From CAZYFS01 sp964647465 (GTDB taxonomy: Bacteria > Patescibacteriota > Minisyncoccia > Minisyncoccales > UBA1441), in the NCBI GenBank assembly GCA_964647465.1, contig CAZYFS010000006.1, positions 1-23,951 of the forward strand: 23,951 nucleotides of DNA, in the 5' to 3' direction. The position numbers and the translations under genes were made by a program. The notes below the pieces were generated by a model that made no database searches, was not told where the DNA came from, and worked only from the letters and a program-made list of their open reading frames with translations. Positions 21,025 to 23,951 of the stretch are shown here, in pieces. Numbering within the stretch: the first letter of the stretch is position 1; each line of letters starts with the position of its first letter.

Positions 21025-23097
21025 ATGAATCTGCAAACTCTTTTAGGAGAAATCCCCCATATTGGACCTAGCCATCAACAAACACTCTATCGCCTTGGCC
21101 TAAAAACAGTCAGCGATCTTCTTTTTTATTTCCCTAATCGTTATCAAGATTTTTCTCACATTACTCCCGTTGCTAAAGTAGTAGCCGGTCAAATTGTTTG
21201 CCTAAAAGGAAAGATTATTGACATCAAAAGTAATCGCACATTTTACCGCCGCCTAACAATAACCGAGGCCTTATTGCAAGATAAAAGCGGCGCTATCCGT
21301 GTTATTTGGTTTAATCAACCCTTTCTTTCCGAACAACTTAATCAGGCAGAAGTTTGCTTGATGGGGAAAATTACTAGAAAAGACGGATCTCTCTGCTTAA
21401 ACAGCCCCTCCCATGAACTTGTTAAAGGAAAAAAGAAAACTGACTGGATTCATGGAGGCCGAATAGTCCCCGTCTACCCAGAAACCAAGGGGTTAAATTC
21501 CCGTTGGTTGCGCTCTATTATCTATCCTTTGCTTCAAAAGATTGAAGGAGAAATAATTGATCCTCTTCCTGCGGAGATTAGAGAAAAATATCACCTTCCC
21601 TCTCTAAAAGAGGTTGTCCGGGAAATTCATTTTCCCTCCTCCTTAACAAAAGCTACTCTTGCCAAAGATCGTTTTGCTTTTGAAGAATTATTTTTGATTC
21701 AACTATTGGCTTTGCAAAACAAACAAAAGAATCAAAAGAATCCTTCTTTTGCAATCCCGATTGATCTCGATTTAGTCAAAGGATTTATCAAGACTCTCCC
21801 CTTTCAATTAACAAACTCCCAGCGAAAAGTAACTTGGCGAATTCTCCGCGACATGGAAACCTCCCAACCGATGTCTCGTTTACTAGAAGGAGATGTTAGT
21901 TCCGGAAAAACAATCGTTGCTACTATTGCTGCTCTTAATGCTATTCGAGCCGGTTTTCAGGTTGCTTTAATGGCTCCTACTTCCGTATTAGCCCAACAAC
22001 ATTTTCAAACCATTTCTCGTCTCTTGAAGGAATTCAAGATTTCTCTTGCCCTTTTAACCGGTGAAACCCAGAAAATAAAAGGAAGAAAAAGTTCGGCAAC
22101 TCAAATTCTAAAACAATTGAAAGAAGGGAAAATTGATTTATTAATCGGGACCCACTCTTTAATTCAAGATCGAGTAAATTTTAAAAAATTAGCTCTAGTT
22201 GTCATTGACGAACAACACCGTTTTGGCGTCAATCAAAGAACAAAACTTCGTCAGCAACAGGCGAAGATTATCCCCCATTTCCTTTCCATGACCGCCACCC
22301 CTATCCCTCGGACTCTTGCCCTAACTCTTTACGGCGACCTAGATTTATCATTATTGAAAGAAAAACCAAAGAATCTTCGTGAAATAGAAACGAAAATAGT
22401 TAACCCACGTCATCGAATAAATGCCTATAAGTTTATTGAAAAACAAATTGCCGAAGGACGACAAGCCTTTGTTGTTTGTCCGCGCATTGAATCAGAGAAC
22501 GGAGCAGAGGAAATTAAAACTGTTAAAAAGGAGTTTGCTAAATTAACTAAAGAAATATTTCCTGATTTGAAGGTTAAAATGCTTCACGGACAAATGAAGG
22601 CCGAAGAGAAAGAAAAAGTAATTAAGGCTTTCCGAGAAGGAAAAATAGATATCTTAATCTCTACCTCCGTTGTTGAGGTTGGTATCGACATCCCTAATGC
22701 CAGCGTTATGATGATTGAAGGAGCCGAAAGATTCGGCTTAGCCCAACTCCATCAACTACGTGGTCGAGTTGGTCGTTCTCAATACCAATCTTATTGCTTT
22801 CTTTTTGCCGAATCCTCTTCTCAAAACACTCGCCAGCGACTCGCTGCTCTTGTTCATTCCCAGGATGGTTTTGAACTAGCGGAGAAAGATCTTCAAATAA
22901 GAGGACCGGGAAGTATTTATGGACATACTCAATGGGGAATTCCTGATTTGGCCATGGCCAACCTAAAGAATCTTGCTTTAGTTGAAAAAACCCGTGAGGC
23001 CGCTCAAGAACTATTAAAGCGATATCCCAGCCTGGAACCTTTCCCGAAGCTACGGGAAAGAGTTAAAAATTTTCACTCTAAAATTCATTTAGAATAA
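21025..23097 (+). CDS. recG: ATP-dependent DNA helicase RecG
   Basis: The protein of 690 residues is full length for RecG. The N-terminal wedge/OB domain (about 1-150) includes LLFYFPNRYQDFS. The helicase core has Walker A GDVSSGKT (289-296), DEQH (395-398), motif III FLSMTATPIPRTLALTLYGD, and C-terminal motifs with STSVVEVGIDIPNA and QLHQLRGRVGRS. RecG remodels stalled replication forks and Holliday junctions and unwinds R- and D-loops. The start at the ATG 21025 gives the usual MNLQTLLGEIPHIGP beginning. The HAD gene starts four bases after its stop, so the two are co-transcribed. Confidence 0.97.
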   Translation: MNLQTLLGEIPHIGPSHQQTLYRLGLKTVSDLLFYFPNRYQDFSHITPVAKVVAGQIVCLKGKIIDIKSNRTFYRRLTITEALLQDKSGAIRVIWFNQPFLSEQLNQAEVCLMGKITRKDGSLCLNSPSHELVKGKKKTDWIHGGRIVPVYPETKGLNSRWLRSIIYPLLQKIEGEIIDPLPAEIREKYHLPSLKEVVREIHFPSSLTKATLAKDRFAFEELFLIQLLALQNKQKNQKNPSFAIPIDLDLVKGFIKTLPFQLTNSQRKVTWRILRDMETSQPMSRLLEGDVSSGKTIVATIAALNAIRAGFQVALMAPTSVLAQQHFQTISRLLKEFKISLALLTGETQKIKGRKSSATQILKQLKEGKIDLLIGTHSLIQDRVNFKKLALVVIDEQHRFGVNQRTKLRQQQAKIIPHFLSMTATPIPRTLALTLYGDLDLSLLKEKPKNLREIETKIVNPRHRINAYKFIEKQIAEGRQAFVVCPRIESENGAEEIKTVKKEFAKLTKEIFPDLKVKMLHGQMKAEEKEKVIKAFREGKIDILISTSVVEVGIDIPNASVMMIEGAERFGLAQLHQLRGRVGRSQYQSYCFLFAESSSQNTRQRLAALVHSQDGFELAEKDLQIRGPGSIYGHTQWGIPDLAMANLKNLALVEKTREAAQELLKRYPSLEPFPKLRERVKNFHSKIHLE

Positions 23098-23101
23098 AAT
23101 T

Positions 23102-23773
23102 ATGGCAAAAGCTTTTTTTGATGTTGACGACACCTTAGTCAACGGAAAAACATCTTTGATAATGTTTTTCGCTCTTTGTCGGGAAAAACAAATTGGTTTT
23201 TTACTCGTCGTTCGCTGGTTGTTCTGGTTATATCGGATCAGCTTCACTCTTCCCTTCCGTAGAAATAACTTTTTTCCTGTTTTAGCAGAGCATAGCTTTG
23301 CTTTTTTCGCCCGAAAAAGAGTGTCAACTGTTCAGGTCCAACTCGACAAAATATTCCAAGAAAGAATTAAACCCAGGTTAATTCCCTCAACCGTTCAGGC
23401 TCTTCGAGAACATCAAGAAAGAGGCGATCAAGTAATTCTTCTTTCGGGAAGTATTTATCCTCTTCTCCAACCTCTTGCTCGTTATCTAAAAGCAGATCGC
23501 CTTATTGCCACCGAGCTAGAAAATAAAAACGGGATTTATACAGGAAAATTAAAAAGAATTGTTTACGGTCAAAGTAAATTTACAATTGCTGAAAACGAAG
23601 AAAACTTCTCTTCTGAAGGAAATTTCTTTTATTCCAATTCTTGTGCTGACCTACCCTGCCTTGAACAAGTAACTTACCCTGTTGTTGTTAACCCCACTTC
23701 TCTCTTGAGAAAAAAAGCTCAAGAAAAAGGTTGGCCTATTTTAGCTGCTTCTTCAAAGAAGCAAAAAGGATAG
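23102..23773 (+). CDS. HAD-IB-like hydrolase (phosphoserine phosphatase-type)
   Basis: The protein of 223 residues has HAD motif I FDVDDTLVNGKTS (Asp7 nucleophile, Asp9), motif II LLSGS (Ser115-Gly-Ser117), motif III Lys159 in GQSKFT and motif IV YSNSCADLPCLE. In HAD-IB enzymes motif IV is usually (Y)SDSxxDLP, with two acidic metal ligands. Here the first is Asn179, which could weaken Mg2+ binding. The cap region (about 25-75) is hydrophobic and rich in aromatics, as in HAD-IB proteins that act on lipid or membrane-linked phosphates. It is tightly linked to recG (four bases). The substrate is unknown. Confidence 0.88.
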   Translation: MAKAFFDVDDTLVNGKTSLIMFFALCREKQIGFLLVVRWLFWLYRISFTLPFRRNNFFPVLAEHSFAFFARKRVSTVQVQLDKIFQERIKPRLIPSTVQALREHQERGDQVILLSGSIYPLLQPLARYLKADRLIATELENKNGIYTGKLKRIVYGQSKFTIAENEENFSSEGNFFYSNSCADLPCLEQVTYPVVVNPTSLLRKKAQEKGWPILAASSKKQKG

Positions 23774-23823
23774 AAAGTTTTATTTTCTGATTTTTTTATT
23801 AAAAATTAGACTCTGAATCTTAT

Positions 23824-23951
23824 CTATCCGTTTTTAATTTCAAAAACTGCTTTATTGATTAAACTTTGAGCCAGAAACTTTTCTATCTTCTTTTCCTTTA
23901 ATATAAAAAAATAGTTTACTTTTGTCTGAGAAAGTAATAATTTGTTGGGGC
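23824..23951 (-). CDS. Possible C-terminal end of a gene entering from the right edge
   Basis: On the minus strand one frame stays open from the edge to a TAG at 23824-23826, encoding about 42 residues ending KFLAQSLINKAVFEIKNG. A second frame is open for 32 codons. The stretch is short and AT-rich, and no family is recognised. It is listed only because a convergent gene after the HAD stop would fit. Confidence 0.25.
   Translation of the reverse strand, partial: PNKLLLSQTKVNYFFILKEKKIEKFLAQSLINKAVFEIKNG

Overview
The window looks like a piece of a Patescibacteria/CPR (Parcubacteria-type) genome. This is an inference from the AT-rich DNA, compact overlapping genes, a fused PilM-PilN protein, A-rich starts with few Shine-Dalgarno sites, and a tRNA gene without encoded CCA. 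Two runs of exactly 100 N (4091-4190 and 18236-18335) mark it as a scaffolded draft assembly, and both interrupt genes.

Region 1 (1-6657, minus strand) is a type IV pilus / cell-surface block. In transcription order it holds a large secreted protein with two internal repeats, a minor prepilin, a PilX-like protein, a PilM-PilN fusion, PilO, a small membrane protein, a sensor histidine kinase, a single-domain response regulator, and the start of a prepilin running off the left edge. Most of these genes overlap by 4 to 17 bases or lie a few bases apart.

Region 2 (6685-13524, minus strand) is accessory DNA built around a complete diversity-generating retroelement (DGR). A membrane-anchored protein of 651 residues carries two near-identical Fn3-like repeats and a C-terminal FISUMP/C-type-lectin-like domain. 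Its last 177 bases (the variable repeat, VR, 11571-11747) are copied in a template repeat (TR, 11123-11299). TR and VR differ at 20 positions, and all 20 are adenines of the coding-strand TR. They change 15 codons, all nonsynonymously. An Avd-like accessory protein and a DGR-type reverse transcriptase follow. Next to the cassette are an AlbA_2/ATPase regulator, a Bro-N protein, and a chimeric ORF made by joining a secreted-protein N-terminus to a broken copy of the regulator.

Region 3 (13525-18731) is a defence and mobile-element scrapyard. It has a decayed MNT-type nucleotidyltransferase, an AbiEi/AbiEii toxin-antitoxin pair with a clear promoter, a small membrane protein, tRNA-Arg(GCG), a second Bro-N paralogue of the same length, a truncated IS transposase with iterated repeats at its end, and an AlkD-like DNA glycosylase interrupted by an assembly gap.

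Region 4 (18776-20880, plus strand) holds three small unrecognised genes in a row, each with a near-identical TTGACA-16-TATTGT promoter, a strong Shine-Dalgarno site and an elaborate terminator. The first two are a tandem duplication of the whole transcription unit. The third has a 91-base leader that folds on paper into a 10-bp hairpin plus a closed three-way junction. This is a candidate structured regulatory RNA that I do not recognise.

Region 5 (20980-23951) returns to housekeeping genes: recG and a HAD-family phosphatase-like gene.

The main candidates for novelty are the DGR and its freshly duplicated display protein, and the family of small transcription units with the structured leader.
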